A DNA stretch of 64,000 nt from Actinomycetospora sp. NBRC 106375 (GTDB lineage Bacteria; Actinomycetota; Actinomycetes; Mycobacteriales; Pseudonocardiaceae), in assembly GCF_030269665.1 (NCBI RefSeq), contig NZ_BSTS01000008.1:186001-250000 (forward strand), written 5' to 3'. The position numbers were made by a program, and so were the translations under genes. The notes below the pieces were generated by a model that saw nothing but the letters and a program-made list of their open reading frames with translations, was not told the origin of the DNA and did no database searches. Below are positions 57,044 through 64,000 of this stretch, piece after piece (position 1 is the first letter of the stretch; every line of letters starts with the position of its first letter).

Positions 57044-58846
57044 ATGCCATCGAGGCGTCGGGGTCGCGAGACCCGGCCGGTGTCCGTTTCGCTCGATTCC
57101 GGTGACAGCCTCGTCCGTTTTGCGGCGATCGCCCTCATCGATCGGAACGTGGCCTCCCGCGCGGAGCTGGCCGAGCGGATGGGCAAGCGCGAGTCCAACC
57201 TCCACGCCTCGCTGTACGGGCGCCCGTCCGCCGACCGCGCCACGATCACGAGGTCGTTCCTGCAGGACCTCGAGCGCGCCCTGGTCGCCCTGCCCCAGGC
57301 CACGGAGATCGAGCCGCACATCCGCCGACCGCTCGCCACCCTCGTCGGCCTCCGCGAGGAGCTCGCCGAGGAGGGCGACGCGGACGCGGGCGTGCGGGTG
57401 CACGGGGCGTGGTTCGGCGAGCTGTGCGCCACCGGGCCCGCGCGCGACGCGGTCGAGGCGATCGTGCGGGGCGAGGCCCTCCGCGACCTGGTGCAGGAGG
57501 CCCGCGACCGCCGCGAGACCGAGCGCCTGCTCACCGGCCCGCTGGGCGAGCACGCCCGCCAGACGCTGGTCGACCTGCTGGCCGTGACCGGGCTGCCCCC
57601 GACGGTCGGTGCGTCCGCGATCAACGTCCTGGCGCGGCTGGGGCTCCCGGCCGTCGCGGAGATCGGCCGCGAGGTCTACCAGTCGCCGATGGGCTTCCGC
57701 AGCCTGCGCGCACTGACCCGCATGCTCTGGCGGGTCCGCCTGCGCCGCGCGGGCCACGCGGAGGGCTTCCCGCTGGCCAGCGGCGAGCGGGAGCTGCTCG
57801 ACGAGATCGAGGACGTGCTCCTCGCGGTCGAGGAACGGCCGCCGGCCGACCCGTACCCGGCCACCGGTCTGGTGGTCGAGGCGCTGCGGTTCGCGCCGGC
57901 CGAGTGGGACTGGGTGGACGCCGCGATCGTGGCCCGGGCGCGCGACGGCGAGCGCCCGGTGCGCGAGCGGATGTTCGCCCTCGCCGTGGCCGCCGATCGC
58001 GCCGTCCGCGACGTCGACTCCCTCCTCGCCGACGTCGGCGGGCAGCCCGGCGACGAGGAGGGCCTCGCGTGGGCCGCGGCGGTCCTGTCCCACCGCGGCG
58101 ACCAGGCGCCGGCGGAGTGGCTGGCGCCGCCGTCGTCCGTGCACGGGCGACGACTGTGGCCCTGGCCGCCGGGCCGCCCGGAGCCGGCCGCGGTGCAGGT
58201 CGTGCTCGACGCGCTCGACGACGCCGACCCCGCCCTGCTGCCCGGCTCGGTGCGTGACGGCACCAAGGTGCTCGTCGCCGAGGCGTTGCTGACCCTGGAC
58301 GAGACGCGCCGGCGCCGGGCCCTCGACGTCCTCAACGTCGCCCACGTCAGCGGGGTGGCCGCCACCGCGATCTCGGCGATGCCCCGCGACCCCGACCGCG
58401 TGCCCCGCTGGCTGCGCGAGCGGACCGCGTTCGTCCTCGGCTACCTCCAGGGGCACGACTCGCTGCCGCGGCTGCGCGAGATCGTCGCGGCCGGGACGGA
58501 GCACCCGGCCGTCCTGCACGCCGCGGCGTGGGGCATCGGTGACACCTGCGGCACCGGCGCGTGGCGCACCCACCGCCACTGCGTCCCGGTCGACGACCTC
58601 GCCGCGCTCCTCCGGCATCCCGCTCCCGGCCCGCGCCACGCCGCCGCGTACACCCTCGGCGTCACCCGGCAGCCGGGCGCCCGGCCGGCCCTCGCCGACG
58701 TCGCGACCGACCCGCACGCCGACCGGACGACCGTCGCCCTCGCGCGCTGGGGTCTGCGGGTGTTCGACACCGAGCGGGTGAAGGCGCGCGCCGACGCCCC
58801 CATGTGCCTGCCCGACTCGCGCACCTACCTGCACGCCGACCGGTGA
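57044..58846 (+). CDS. HTH plus helical-repeat protein of unknown function
   Basis: 600 aa. Residues ~15-70 look like a helix-turn-helix (RFAAIALIDRNVASRAELAE, MGKRESNLHASLYG). The remaining ~500 residues are all-helical with repeated Leu/Ala/Arg patterns, and toward the C-terminus look like HEAT or PBS-lyase repeats (AVLHAAAWGIGDTCG, RHAAAYTLGVTRQPGARPAL, TTVALARWGLRVF). It may be a DNA-binding sensor protein. It is coupled by GTGA to a methyltransferase gene. No known homolog comes to mind. Confidence 0.65.
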   Translation: MPSRRRGRETRPVSVSLDSGDSLVRFAAIALIDRNVASRAELAERMGKRESNLHASLYGRPSADRATITRSFLQDLERALVALPQATEIEPHIRRPLATLVGLREELAEEGDADAGVRVHGAWFGELCATGPARDAVEAIVRGEALRDLVQEARDRRETERLLTGPLGEHARQTLVDLLAVTGLPPTVGASAINVLARLGLPAVAEIGREVYQSPMGFRSLRALTRMLWRVRLRRAGHAEGFPLASGERELLDEIEDVLLAVEERPPADPYPATGLVVEALRFAPAEWDWVDAAIVARARDGERPVRERMFALAVAADRAVRDVDSLLADVGGQPGDEEGLAWAAAVLSHRGDQAPAEWLAPPSSVHGRRLWPWPPGRPEPAAVQVVLDALDDADPALLPGSVRDGTKVLVAEALLTLDETRRRRALDVLNVAHVSGVAATAISAMPRDPDRVPRWLRERTAFVLGYLQGHDSLPRLREIVAAGTEHPAVLHAAAWGIGDTCGTGAWRTHRHCVPVDDLAALLRHPAPGPRHAAAYTLGVTRQPGARPALADVATDPHADRTTVALARWGLRVFDTERVKARADAPMCLPDSRTYLHADR

Positions 58847-59649
58847 CCGGCGCGAGCGGAGTGACCGGCGTGAGCGGCGTCGTCGTGACGACGAGCAAGT
58901 CGGCGTCCGACGCGGTGCGCGCGGAGGCCCGACGGGTCGCCGACACCTGGGGTCTCCCGCTCGTCGAGCGGGGCAAGGCCTCCGTCGCGACGGTGCGCGG
59001 CGACGCGACGACGGCACTCGTGTGCACCGAGGAGGGCTGGGTCGCCGAGTCGGCGCGGGGGCGGCTCGCGTTCCACCAGGGCACGGCGGCCAAGCGGCTG
59101 CGGGCGCTGCGCCACGGCCAGACCGACCCGCTGGTGCGTGCCGGCGAGCTCACGCCGGGCGACCACGTCCTCGACGCCACGCTCGGTCTCGGCCGGGACG
59201 CCCTCGTCGCCGCCTGGGCCGTCGGTCGGGACGGCGCCGTGATCGGCATCGAGGCCGACTTCGTCCTCGCCCTGCTGGCCACCGAGGGCTTCGCGGGCCC
59301 TATCCCGCGCGCCGGCTCGGCGCCGGTCGAGGTCCGCCGCGGCGACTCGCGTCAGGTGCTCGCGGCGATGGCTGCGGCCGGCGAGGGCGTCGACGTCGTG
59401 CTGCTCGACCCCATGTTCGGCGGCCCCCGCGCGTCCGACACCGGCTTCACCCTCGCCCGCGAGCACACCGTGCCCACCCCGCTCGACCCGGAGTGGGTCG
59501 CGCTGGCGCGGGCGGTGGCGCGGCGATGGGTGGTCGTCACCGCCGAGCGGGCCCGGGACTGGTTCCCGGACGCCGGCCTGGAGCGCCTGGAGGGGACGCG
59601 GTCGGGACGGTGGTTCCGGGCCAGACCCGCTCCGGCCGCGGCGGCTTAG
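58843..59649 (+). CDS. Class I SAM-dependent methyltransferase, RsmJ-like
   Basis: 268 aa from GTG 58843 overlapping the previous stop. The SAM-binding motif is HVLDATLGLGRDALVAAWAV (about 106-125), then VIGIEADFVLALL, and the catalytic-type DVVLLDPMFGG (about 184-194; DPMF in place of the DPP[FY] of N-methyltransferases). The N-terminal ADTWGLPLVERGKASV fits the RsmJ/DUF548 family, which methylates 16S rRNA G1516 in E. coli. Whether the actinobacterial protein acts on rRNA is unknown. Its last ~110 bp overlap the convergent small gene. Confidence 0.75.
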   Translation: MTGASGVTGVSGVVVTTSKSASDAVRAEARRVADTWGLPLVERGKASVATVRGDATTALVCTEEGWVAESARGRLAFHQGTAAKRLRALRHGQTDPLVRAGELTPGDHVLDATLGLGRDALVAAWAVGRDGAVIGIEADFVLALLATEGFAGPIPRAGSAPVEVRRGDSRQVLAAMAAAGEGVDVVLLDPMFGGPRASDTGFTLAREHTVPTPLDPEWVALARAVARRWVVVTAERARDWFPDAGLERLEGTRSGRWFRARPAPAAAA

Positions 59650-59863
59650 CGACCGTCGGGCTCGCCGGCCGTGGGCTCGGCCACGCGATCACGATCGCCA
59701 TCGCCAGGGCGACCGCCGAGAGCAGGTCGGCGGTGGTGATCCCGTGGCGCGACGACAGCTCCAGCAGCGTCGCGCCCTCGACGGGCTTGTTGATCCGCGT
59801 CCAGATCACCGCGGCGACCACGAGCAGAGCCGCCGTCAGCAGGCGGCGCGCCGAGAACACCAT
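59537..59863 (-). CDS. Small membrane protein with NKPVEG motif and Pro-rich tail (paralog B)
   Basis: 108 aa. Residues 1-60 parallel paralog A: first helix (LLTAALLVVAAVIWTRI), NKPVEGATLLELSSRHGITT, ADLLS and second helix (AVALAMAIVIAW). The C-terminal ~45 residues are Pro/Arg-rich and are encoded opposite the 3' end of the methyltransferase gene (113-bp overlap), so their reality is less certain. Confidence 0.65.
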   Translation of the reverse strand: MVFSARRLLTAALLVVAAVIWTRINKPVEGATLLELSSRHGITTADLLSAVALAMAIVIAWPSPRPASPTVAKPPRPERVWPGTTVPTASPPGAPGRRPGTSPGPARR

Positions 59864-59914
59864 GACAAGGAGACGTCCGCCGCGCCGTCATCGTTCCCGG
59901 GAGACCGGACGAGC

Positions 59915-60436
59915 TCAGCCGTGCTCCAGGATCAGCCGCAGCAACAGGACGAACAGCCCCACAACCCCCGCGGCCACGGCCCCGAGCACCGTGGCGAGCA
60001 CGGTGCGCCGCGCGCGGTAGCCGCCGATGCCGCCGATCACCACGAGGAAGACCAGCCCCAACCAGATGACGGCGTCGACGGCCTCCTCCGGCGTGTACAG
60101 GTCCGTGGCGGCGCCGACGATCGCGATCACCACCGGCGGCACGGCGAGCTGGAGGACCTGCGCCGAGTGGCCGACGATGCGGCGGATCTCGCCCCGGGCC
60201 AGCGGTGGCGCTCCCGTCCGGCTGACCCGCGCCAGCACGCCGGCGAAGACGTACGCGGCGAACGTCGCCACGAGCGGCCCCACGGCCACCAGCGCGGCCT
60301 CGCCGAAGTCCGCGATGCCGTCGTCGAGCGCCACCACCAGCACCGTCAGCAGCACGACCGTCTCGTAGACCGCGTGCTCCACCTCGAGGCGCAGCGGGCC
60401 CCAGCGCAGGGCGAGCGTGTCGGTCACCCGCCGCAT
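59915..60436 (-). CDS. Multi-pass membrane protein of unknown function
   Basis: 173 aa from ATG 60436 (or GTG 60427). Four to five predicted membrane segments, for example VVLLTVLVVAL, LVATFAAYVFAGVLA, VVIAIVGAATDLY, LVFLVVIGGIGGY and LGAVAAGVVGLFVLLLRL. An HAVYETVVLL stretch precedes the first helix. No recognised family. Confidence 0.65.
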   Translation of the reverse strand: MRRVTDTLALRWGPLRLEVEHAVYETVVLLTVLVVALDDGIADFGEAALVAVGPLVATFAAYVFAGVLARVSRTGAPPLARGEIRRIVGHSAQVLQLAVPPVVIAIVGAATDLYTPEEAVDAVIWLGLVFLVVIGGIGGYRARRTVLATVLGAVAAGVVGLFVLLLRLILEHG

Positions 60437-60529
60437 CCTGGTGCCCGCGCCAGGACGGCACGCGGCGGACACCCCGGGCGGGTGAGACGGTGGCGGTCGC
60501 TGGATGCCCGGAATCCGCGTCGTGAGCCG

Positions 60530-61096
60530 TCAGCCCACGGGCGGCCGCGGCGCCCAGTCGCACGGCCCCTCGAGGACGACGCCGGCGTCGCCGGGCCGCA
60601 GGTGCATGCTCGCCGGTCCCGCGACCGTCCGCTGCCCGGCGACGGCCCCCGCCGACCCGTCGAAGCCGAGGAGACGTACGTAGCTGCACGACGTGGCCGC
60701 GCCGGTGGGCCCCGAGGTGGCGTAGACCCCCGCCGGCATCTGCCAGGGCCCGTCGCCCACCACGTGCACGCCGGGACGGAAGACCGGCGGTTCGGGCGCG
60801 GCGGCGGTCGGCACCGGGTGGCGGGTGCCGAGCACCAGTCCGACCGCCACGGCGACGAGGACGAAGGCGACGCCGGCGGCCCAGCGGCGAGCGCGTCCCG
60901 GCGGGGCGCGATCCGCCCGGGGCTCCTCGAGCTCCGGTGACTCCCGGGGCGAGGGCACGACCGGGTCCGCCGCCGGCCGCACGCGCACCGTGTCGGCCTC
61001 TGTCGGCGACGGGGGGATCGCCGGGTCGGAGCGGCGCGCCGGCGGCTCCGGCACCCGGACATAGCGTCCGCCTTCCGGATCGAAGACCGAAGCCAC
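60530..61096 (-). CDS. Single-pass membrane protein with extracytoplasmic domain
   Basis: 188 aa from GTG 61096, with GGGAGGTG upstream. A ~65-residue Pro/Glu/Arg-rich cytoplasmic part and membrane helix (AAGVAFVLVAVAVGLVLGT) precede an extracytoplasmic domain: VHVVGDGPWQMPAGVYATSG...ATSCSYVRL...CDWAPRPP. The pattern GVYxT...C.Y.RL is seen in many actinobacterial secreted beta-barrel-like proteins of unknown function; two Cys could pair. Longer starts up to 61231 would cover the hairpin region and were rejected. Confidence 0.7.
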   Translation of the reverse strand: MASVFDPEGGRYVRVPEPPARRSDPAIPPSPTEADTVRVRPAADPVVPSPRESPELEEPRADRAPPGRARRWAAGVAFVLVAVAVGLVLGTRHPVPTAAAPEPPVFRPGVHVVGDGPWQMPAGVYATSGPTGAATSCSYVRLLGFDGSAGAVAGQRTVAGPASMHLRPGDAGVVLEGPCDWAPRPPVG

Positions 61097-61158
61097 GCAG
61101 CTCACCTCCCTGACCGTGACCGTCGCGGCGCGGGGCCTCGTCCCGCGCGCGTCCGCCC

Positions 61159-61217
61159 AGGAGAGCGCCCGCCGAGCCACCCCGCTCCCCAGCGTCGGGC
61201 GCGGCGGGCGCTCTCCT
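61159..61217. repeat. 15-bp perfect inverted repeat with 29-nt loop
   Basis: AGGAGAGCGCCCGCC (61159-61173) and its complement (61203-61217) lie between the TetR stop (61308) and the membrane-protein start (61096), both minus strand. No T-tract follows. Terminator of the TetR transcript or a leader structure for the downstream gene. Confidence 0.55.
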
Positions 61218-61307
61218 CCGTCCCCCCACACCGACTATCGCCACAGACGCCCGGCAGCGTCACACGATCGGGCTGACGATCGCCGTCAGGTGTGCTTGAC
61301 GCGCACC

Positions 61308-61967
61308 TCACACGTCCGTGCCCAGCACCGACTCGGTCATCGACCGCGCGAGCCAGGCCTCGTAGCGGTCGAGGCTCCACCCGCACCGGCGCAGCAGACG
61401 GTCGGCGGTCTCGGGCGCGGTGAGGGTCCACAGGATGTCGCCGGCCTCGGCGACCGTGAGCCCCGCGCGCAGGCCGAAGCGGTCGGCCAGGAAGCGAGCA
61501 GTGGTCGCCGTCCCGAGCGCTCGCTCGCGCTCGATCGTCTCGACGAACGCCCGCACGTGCGGATCCCGGCCGGGCGCCTGGATGTGCACGGTCGTGAGCA
61601 GGGGCCCGGCGCGCTCGAGCATCTGTCGTCCGACCCGCGCGTAGAGGTGCAGCGCCGTGGCGGCGTCGGGCGCGGCCGCCATCGCGGCGGCGTGCGGGCG
61701 CTCGCCGACCGCCAGGGGCTCGTCGTCGCCGGCCAGCGCCACGTCGTAGACGGCCTTGAGGACGTCGGCCTTGGTCCCGATGACGTTGTAGACGGTCTGC
61801 GGGCTGACCCCGGCGCGGAGGGCGATCGCGTCGACCGTCGCGCCGGTGTAGCCGCGCCGGACGAACAGCTCCCGCGCCGCGCCGAGCACCCGCGCCCGCG
61901 TCTCGCGGACCTGCTCGGCGCGGTGCGCGTGCGCCGGCGGTGCGGCGCGGGGCGTGTCGGCCACCAC
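61308..61967 (-). CDS. TetR family transcriptional regulator
   Basis: 219 aa. N-terminal TetR helix-turn-helix: RVLGAARELFVRRGYTGATV followed by DAIALRAGVSPQTVYNVIGT (about residues 26-65). The C-terminal ligand domain is not assignable. It lies 16 bp after the SnoaL-like gene in the same operon, and a 20-bp palindrome upstream of that operon is its likely site. A small imperfect hairpin follows its stop. Confidence 0.9.
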   Translation of the reverse strand: MVADTPRAAPPAHAHRAEQVRETRARVLGAARELFVRRGYTGATVDAIALRAGVSPQTVYNVIGTKADVLKAVYDVALAGDDEPLAVGERPHAAAMAAAPDAATALHLYARVGRQMLERAGPLLTTVHIQAPGRDPHVRAFVETIERERALGTATTARFLADRFGLRAGLTVAEAGDILWTLTAPETADRLLRRCGWSLDRYEAWLARSMTESVLGTDV

Positions 61968-61983
61968 CGCAGGATGCTCCTGC

Positions 61984-62439
61984 TCAGGCCTCGACGGGCA
62001 GGGACGCGACAGGGAGGAACGCCGCGGGCGGCGCGGGCGGCTCGAGCGCCCCGGACTGCCACAGCGCCCCGAGCTCGTCGCGCACGCCCCAGTGCTCGGC
62101 GAGCAGGCCGTCGCGGACGCGGTAGAGGTGCATGGTCTCCATCGCGTACGGGCGGCCCGTCGCCGGGAAGCCCAGGTGCTCGGACGTCGCCACGCCGTGG
62201 ACCGTGGCGCGCGCGGCGAACCAGTCCCCCTGCGCGAGGGTCTCGTGGACCTCGTAGCGAATCTTCAGGACGTCCTTGAGCCAGCGCATGGTGTTCACGT
62301 AGCTCGCTCTGCCCGGTGGCATCCAGGGCGGGGCGCCGTGATCGACGAAGTCCTCGGTGACGAGCTCGCCGATGCGCTCGATCTCGTCGGCCTCGAAGGA
62401 GGCGATGACCTGATGGGCGAGGGTCTCTGCGGTGTTCAT
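61984..62439 (-). CDS. SnoaL-like polyketide cyclase/NTF2-fold protein
   Basis: 151 aa from ATG 62439. SnoaL ester-cyclase pattern: LVTEDFVDHGAPPWMPPGR (about 35-53), YEVHETLAQGDWFAARATVHG and ETMHLYRVRDGLLAEHWGVRD, in which the Asp/His residues line the pocket. Members cyclise or hydrolyse small esters, but many are catabolic or unknown. First gene of the SnoaL-TetR pair. Confidence 0.85.
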   Translation of the reverse strand: MNTAETLAHQVIASFEADEIERIGELVTEDFVDHGAPPWMPPGRASYVNTMRWLKDVLKIRYEVHETLAQGDWFAARATVHGVATSEHLGFPATGRPYAMETMHLYRVRDGLLAEHWGVRDELGALWQSGALEPPAPPAAFLPVASLPVEA

Positions 62440-62485
62440 GGAACGAGAGTCCAACCAGGACACCGGGCGCCGCCACGATCTTGGA

Positions 62486-62505
62486 GGAACGCGCCCGCGC
62501 GTTCC
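62486..62505. promoter_or_regulatory. 20-bp palindrome, probable TetR operator
   Basis: GGAACGCG-CCCG-CGCGTTCC lies in the divergent gap between the SnoaL gene (62439, minus) and the TSUP gene (62544, plus). A dimeric TetR protein from the same operon is the natural candidate to bind it, controlling both directions. Confidence 0.65.
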
Positions 62506-62531
62506 ACCGGGCCGTCGGAGGGCACCGGGCC

Positions 62532-62537
62532 TAGGGT
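62532..62537 (+). promoter_or_regulatory. TAGGGT -10 of the TSUP gene
   Basis: TAGGGT ends 6 nt before GTG 62544, again implying leaderless transcription. Confidence 0.45.
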
Positions 62538-62543
62538 CCGCGC

Positions 62544-63293
62544 GTGACGTGGTGGCACGGCCTGCTGATCGCGTTCGCCGGAATCTGGGCAGGGACCATC
62601 AATACGGTCGTCGGATCCGGGACGCTGGTGACGTTCCCGGTGCTCGTGGCCCTCGGCTACCCGCCGGTGACGGCGACGACGTCGAACGCGATCGGCCTCA
62701 TCCCCGGTTCGTTCACCGGCGCGTGGGGCTACCGTGGGGAGATCGCCGGCGCCCGCGGGCAGCTGATCCGCTGGTCGGTGATGTCGGCGCTCGGCGCGGT
62801 CGTGGGGACGATCCTGCTGCTGTCGCTGCCGCCGGACGCGTTCGAGACGATCGTGCCGTTCCTCGTGGGGATCGCGCTCGTGCTGGTCGTCGTCCAGCCG
62901 TGGCTGACGCGCCGTCTGCAGCGGTCCGGCGGCGGGTCGCGCGGCGGCTGGCTGCTCTACCCGCTGATCTTCCTCATCGGCGTCTACGGCGGCTACTTCA
63001 CCGCCGCCCAGGGGATCATGCTCGTCGGCGTCATGGGCCTGCTGCTCACCGAGCCGCTGCAGCGCCTCAACGGCTACAAGAACGTCCTCGCCGCGGTGGT
63101 CAACCTCGTCGCCGGGGCGATCTACGCGGTCGTGGCGCCGATCAGCTGGCCTGTCGTGGCGATCCTCGCCGTGACCTCCACGATCGGTGGCCTCCTCGGC
63201 GCGCGGATCGGGCGGCGGCTCTCGCCCACCGTGCTCCGGGCGGTGATCGTCGTCGTCGGGCTCGTGGCGATCGTGCGGCTGGTCGTGAATTGA
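62544..63293 (+). CDS. TSUP family (TauE/SafE-like) membrane transporter
   Basis: 249 aa, 7-8 membrane segments. TSUP signatures: AGTINTVVGSGTLVTFPVLV near the N-terminus and, in the second half, IGVYGGYFTAAQGIMLVGVM with NGYKNVLAAVVNLVAGAIY. Members export or import sulfite, sulfonates or related organic anions. Possibly under control of the adjacent TetR. Confidence 0.88.
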   Translation: MTWWHGLLIAFAGIWAGTINTVVGSGTLVTFPVLVALGYPPVTATTSNAIGLIPGSFTGAWGYRGEIAGARGQLIRWSVMSALGAVVGTILLLSLPPDAFETIVPFLVGIALVLVVVQPWLTRRLQRSGGGSRGGWLLYPLIFLIGVYGGYFTAAQGIMLVGVMGLLLTEPLQRLNGYKNVLAAVVNLVAGAIYAVVAPISWPVVAILAVTSTIGGLLGARIGRRLSPTVLRAVIVVVGLVAIVRLVVN

Positions 63294-63626
63294 GCACCGC
63301 TGACGTTCGGCGGACAAATGGGGGGCAGGTGGCCGCTCCGCGTTCACCCAGTAGCGTCACTCTGGACCGCGATACGCTGTACTCTCCGTCGATATTCGTG
63401 CATTCGAGATAACAAGAGCCACCCAAGTGTGGTCCGAAACCTCGAATCGATCACACACCGCTGCTAGCGTCCCGGTTCGCAGGGGCACCTGGGGGGGAGC
63501 CGCGCTGCCAGCTGTCGGGGTCTGGTCGCTGTCGATTCTCCCGCCCGGTCCTGCTCATCGGGATTGTTGGTCATGTCGTTCTCGGGTGAGTCCTGTCGCC
63601 CGAAGTCCTGCCGCGGGGGAGTGGCG
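63294..63626. other. 333-bp intergenic region, lower GC
   Basis: No convincing gene. It is visibly more AT-rich than its surroundings (for example GATATTCGTGCATTCGAG). Two TAGCGT hexamers (in CAGTAGCGTCAC and GCTAGCGTCCC) are possible -10 elements for the gene at 63627. No terminator-like hairpin was noted for the TSUP gene. Confidence 0.5.
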
Positions 63627-64000
63627 ATGAAGGGGCGGTTAGAGATCAGGACGGTCCTCGACAGAAGCGCGGCGGGCGCCTCCGACGCGGTCTCGGTCGA
63701 TCACGTCACCCAACCTCGACGCGTGTGCCAGTACGTACTCGCCCTCGGTGCCGGAGTCGTGCTGGTGGCAACGGGCTGGTTCGTGGAGGGCCGGCTGGCC
63801 GCCGACGATCTCGCGTTGGTCCTGGCCCTGGCCGCGGCGGGTTCGGGTGCCGCGGCGGCACTGCTGGCGGTGTTCGCCGCCCGCTTCGGTGCGGACCACC
63901 AGGCTGGCTGGGTCAGCATGGCGCTCGCCTGTTACGGCTTGCTCGTCATCCCGACCTCGACGATCGCGGCGGTCCACCCCGCCCCGGACACCGTCGCGGT
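63627..64000 (+). CDS. N-terminal part of a membrane protein, truncated by the window
   Basis: Opens at ATG 63627 after GGGGGA and stays open to the window end (about 124 residues). A ~35-residue basic N-terminus is followed by three hydrophobic segments: YVLALGAGVVLVATGWFV, LALVLALAAAGSGAAAALLA and MALACYGLLVIPTSTIAAV. This could be the N-terminal membrane sensor of a histidine kinase or a polytopic membrane protein; the rest is needed to decide. Confidence 0.6.
   Translation, partial: MKGRLEIRTVLDRSAAGASDAVSVDHVTQPRRVCQYVLALGAGVVLVATGWFVEGRLAADDLALVLALAAAGSGAAAALLAVFAARFGADHQAGWVSMALACYGLLVIPTSTIAAVHPAPDTVA

Noticed and set aside
1-64000. tRNA, rRNA, tmRNA, RNase P or SRP RNA genes, and phage or plasmid genes
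   Set aside because: Intergenic regions were read for T-loop-like GGTTCGAATCC stretches and other core motifs; none was found. No integrase, capsid or replication gene was seen.

Overview
The window is high-GC DNA (roughly 73-75% by eye) with compact, mostly co-directional catabolic operons, many GTG starts and repeated 4-nt stop/start overlaps (GTGA/ATGA). DUF222/HNH, MarR, PucR, IclR, MHS and LLM flavin-monooxygenase genes are plentiful. This points to a soil actinobacterium, most likely of the Pseudonocardiaceae (Pseudonocardia/Actinomycetospora type); the genus is inference. No rRNA, tRNA, CRISPR array, insertion sequence or phage gene was seen.

Layout. 1-4.7 kb: end of a metallo-beta-lactamase-fold gene, a DUF222/HNH gene, a MarR/cupin divergent pair with two operator palindromes, an erythromycin-esterase-like gene and a small secreted or membrane ORF. 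4.7-6.0 kb: a GH88-type lipoprotein. 6.0-14.8 kb: a seven-gene operon (Gfo/Idh dehydrogenase, DUF993, sugar-phosphate isomerase/epimerase, MFS transporter, MetE-like, epimerase/dehydratase, DapA-like) opposite a LacI regulator, with tandem palindromic operators between them. The last gene carries an in-frame TGA. 15-28 kb: an aromatic catabolic region holding an MHS transporter, a CarAa-like Rieske oxygenase, a LigB extradiol dioxygenase, an M20 hydrolase, two C-C-type hydrolases flanking a 38-aa microprotein, CoA ligase/CoA transferase/enoyl-CoA hydratase, a third alpha/beta hydrolase and an IclR regulator. A palindromic motif (CGGTCCG-n5-CGGACCG) lies in two of its promoters.

28.2-29.2 kb and 43.1-44.5 kb hold two paralogous STAND-like proteins with a degenerate P-loop. 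29.2-41.2 kb is a second catabolic block on the minus strand (PucR/GAF regulator, two LLM oxidoreductases, NTF2-fold protein, SDR, hydrolase, MFS, CitE-like lyase, CaiB-type CoA transferase, NtaA-type monooxygenase) facing a GntR regulator with two operators. 41.2-43.1 kb is a MarR/DHA2 efflux pair. 44.6-50.6 kb holds envelope genes: a Pro-rich membrane protein, a zinc-ribbon/TM protein, a PrsW-like protease, an HTH-less LysR-type ligand domain, a Tat lipoprotein, a small paralog of the 4.4-kb ORF and a bifunctional-nuclease-family protein. 50.7-54.4 kb is a three-subunit molybdenum hydroxylase of the PaoABC type. 54.4-63.3 kb holds a lipoprotein, an SDR/MarR divergent pair, small membrane proteins including a paralogous pair sharing an NKPVEG motif, an HTH-plus-helical-repeat protein coupled to a methyltransferase, a SnoaL/TetR pair and a TSUP exporter. 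The last 374 bases start a membrane protein that runs off the window.

The two catabolic blocks and the DUF993 operon each combine their own transporter, regulator and enzymes, so each is probably an independently induced pathway for an unidentified plant- or soil-derived compound. A 50-bp palindrome occurs twice (34.3 and 54.4 kb), with related fragments elsewhere, and looks like a dispersed genomic repeat.
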